NCBI RefSeq assembly: GCF_028554725.1
Contig: NC_071668.1
Span: 2,294,001-2,358,000, forward strand
DNA: 64,000 nt
Reading direction: 5' to 3'
From: Zeugodacus cucurbitae
Lineage: Eukaryota; Arthropoda; Insecta; Diptera; Tephritidae
The notes under the pieces were generated by a model. The model had not been told where the DNA came from. It saw only the letters and a list, made by a program, of their open reading frames with translations, and ran no database searches. The position numbers and the translations under genes are program-made. Shown one piece after another: positions 62,214-64,000 of this stretch; the first letter of the stretch is position 1; each line of letters opens with the position of its first letter.

Positions 62214-64000
62214 CTTAAACAACTACTTACTATAACCGAATGTAACGAATATGGTTAGTATAGATAATATTATGGGACTAAGAGTTAAAAATATATTATA
62301 ATTTTTCATTATTGACCTCTTTTTTCTGTTACCAACAAATTTAATCGCATCATAAATCACTGCAGGTGCCTTTAAAAGATTTTGTGCCATAATTTAAGAG
62401 CATGAAATCCATATAAAATTCGCAAGTGTTATACTTTAACCCACATTTTGCCTTTTGTAATAAAATATTGATGTAAAAATAATTTAAAAATTTCCGCTCT
62501 TCAAAAAATAACACATCAAATAATGAATAATGAAGCAGTAGAGCTACAACATTTCGACTTCCACGAAGGGATTATGTTGTGCCAGCAACTTTCTTGCTGC
62601 ATATTTCCCCAATTACTTAGCACCGTGCTACATCGATCTGCGCTCACACACTTACACACACACACACAAGTGGCAACGGCTTAGTTACCGAAAATTGGCT
62701 GGTCAGCAAAAAAAGAAAAAAAAAACAAACAAAAAACGAAAATGTAGGCATAAAGGATATATCAAATATTAAAGTCGGCAAAGCAACAGCAACAACAACT
62801 ATATACACACAAGCGCTGAGGCGAAAACAAGCACTGAAATCACATTAAAATAAACGAAAACGTAAATAACGGTTATAAATGCGGGAATGACGGCTGCCGT
62901 TGTCGGGGCGCTGCGTCGGGCCTCGAATTGACTGAAAAAGGCACATCCCGGCGAAGAGCAAATTACGACAGACATCAGAAAGACAGCAGCAAGACAGACA
63001 GACACGCGGAGGCAAGAAGTAGTGCACATATTAAATATTTGACATTTATCCTTTGGCAATATTGGGCGAGGCGAGGCGGCGCACAAATATCATATTTTCA
63101 TATGCAAAATCCACGCACACACACACATTCGCTGTGAAGATTTGATATATAGTATTCCCCACTGCTGCGGAACACATCAGCGTCGGCGGTGATTGTGATT
63201 TCCCAACAAATGCCTTTTCTGTCGTCGAGTGAGGATGTGTGTGTGTGTGTGGCCATATCGATTGCGCTGTCTGCAATGTATGTTAATGTGTGTGTGGGGT
63301 GGGGAAGACGCGCGCTCGCTTTATGAGCGGCGTGTGTGGATTTAGGCCGCTGCCAGCGACTGACTGGCATCTGCACATTATAGCCGCAAATATTACAATG
63401 AGAATGCAACGAACCGTACGAATTTTCTGCAGGCAAAGTTGTGGCTAAATACAGCACAAACAAGCACAAGCACTCGGGGCAGGCAAACAAATATGTAGAA
63501 AGACAGCCAATCGGCTAGGCAGATCTCTCTCAGCGGCATTAGCAATGTGGATAGCAACATATGAATGCCGGCAAAGCTGGTGATTGGGGCACATTTCGAC
63601 ACACCGACGCGAAAATGATAAATGATTTTAGGGTTTGCTTGACGCCAACGATACTAGGCGTGCATAAAACTAAGATGTGTGATGGCGCTAGCAACGCTTA
63701 AGATCTTTCATAGGCGGCGTTGTTTGTGTAACATAATTTGCGCTTTTCCGCTTTTCCGGGAAGCACTATAAACCACAGCACAACTACTCTCAATATTAAC
63801 ACAATCAAATATTAACCCTTTGGCGTTCACGATCTCTATTTTGCGCTTATGACCTTTGACCTCTTCGGCAAATCTATATAAATAATTTTTATTTACATCT
63901 CAAACGAATGAGCATATTCTGCTCAGGCAGAAGCAGTTACAACATAGAAACTTCTTGCTTAGTCACGTTTTTCTAGCAGGGTTGCATTTGCCTTTTATTT
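62214..64000. other. Non-coding stretch
   Basis: No gene recognised. Contains CA-rich tracts at 62645-62668 and around 63112-63125, (GT)n at about 63237-63250, and GC-richer DNA at 62870-63600 with overlapping featureless frames on both strands. Confidence 0.6.

Noticed and set aside
1..64000. tRNA and rRNA genes
   Set aside because: Looking for B-box-like GGTTCGANTCC words and rRNA-like blocks gave nothing convincing by eye; a tRNAscan-SE run would settle it.

Overview
The window looks like non-coding DNA from a higher (cyclorrhaphan) fly, most likely a tephritid fruit fly. It is AT-rich and full of short (TTG)n/(CAA)n, (CA)n and (TA)n tracts. It contains mariner and LINE remnants, plus two dispersed repeat families of a kind I know from fly genomes. 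The species is an inference from repeat content; no host gene is present to confirm it.

I find no convincing host gene, rRNA, tRNA or CRISPR array. The longest open stretches are about 200 codons. They lie mostly in pyrimidine-rich strands, where stop codons are rare, overlap one another on both strands, and show no recognisable domain. The only clearly protein-derived sequences are broken transposable-element genes. The window therefore reads as an intergenic region or part of a very large intron.

Layout: 4.37-4.77 kb LINE 3' fragment (A); 5.13 kb mariner-like end; 7.48-7.81 kb 177-bp tandem duplication; 8.84-9.59 kb GC-richer island with exon-like open frames; 11.63-11.93 kb deleted mariner-like element; 14.29-15.00 kb DINE-1/Helentron-like repeat; 19.83-20.57 kb TTAA-flanked foldback element; 25.6-26.04 kb LINE fragment (B); 29.32-30.04 kb second TTAA-type foldback element; 32.02-33.25 kb 1.2-kb dispersed repeat; 34.75-35.07 kb 47/48-bp AT satellite; 37.23-38.19 kb internally deleted mariner abutting a (TA)n array; 42.23-42.40 kb 17-bp minisatellite; 44.01-45.22 kb second 1.2-kb repeat copy; 48.6-49.8 kb two LINE fragments head-to-tail (C, D); 54.34-54.98 kb third TTAA-flanked element; 56.0-56.35 kb GAGAG-rich GC-richer segment; 57.75-58.45 kb second DINE-1-like copy; 61.22-62.21 kb TTGARG satellite with a 457-bp higher-order duplication.

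Recognised repeats cover roughly a sixth of the window. The most interesting set is the three 630-725 bp non-autonomous elements with TTAA or near-TTAA flanks. Each has 12-14 bp perfect terminal inverted repeats. Two also carry inner inverted repeats centred on the same point, so they are large imperfect palindromes. None carries a transposase, so the enzyme that moved them must be encoded elsewhere.
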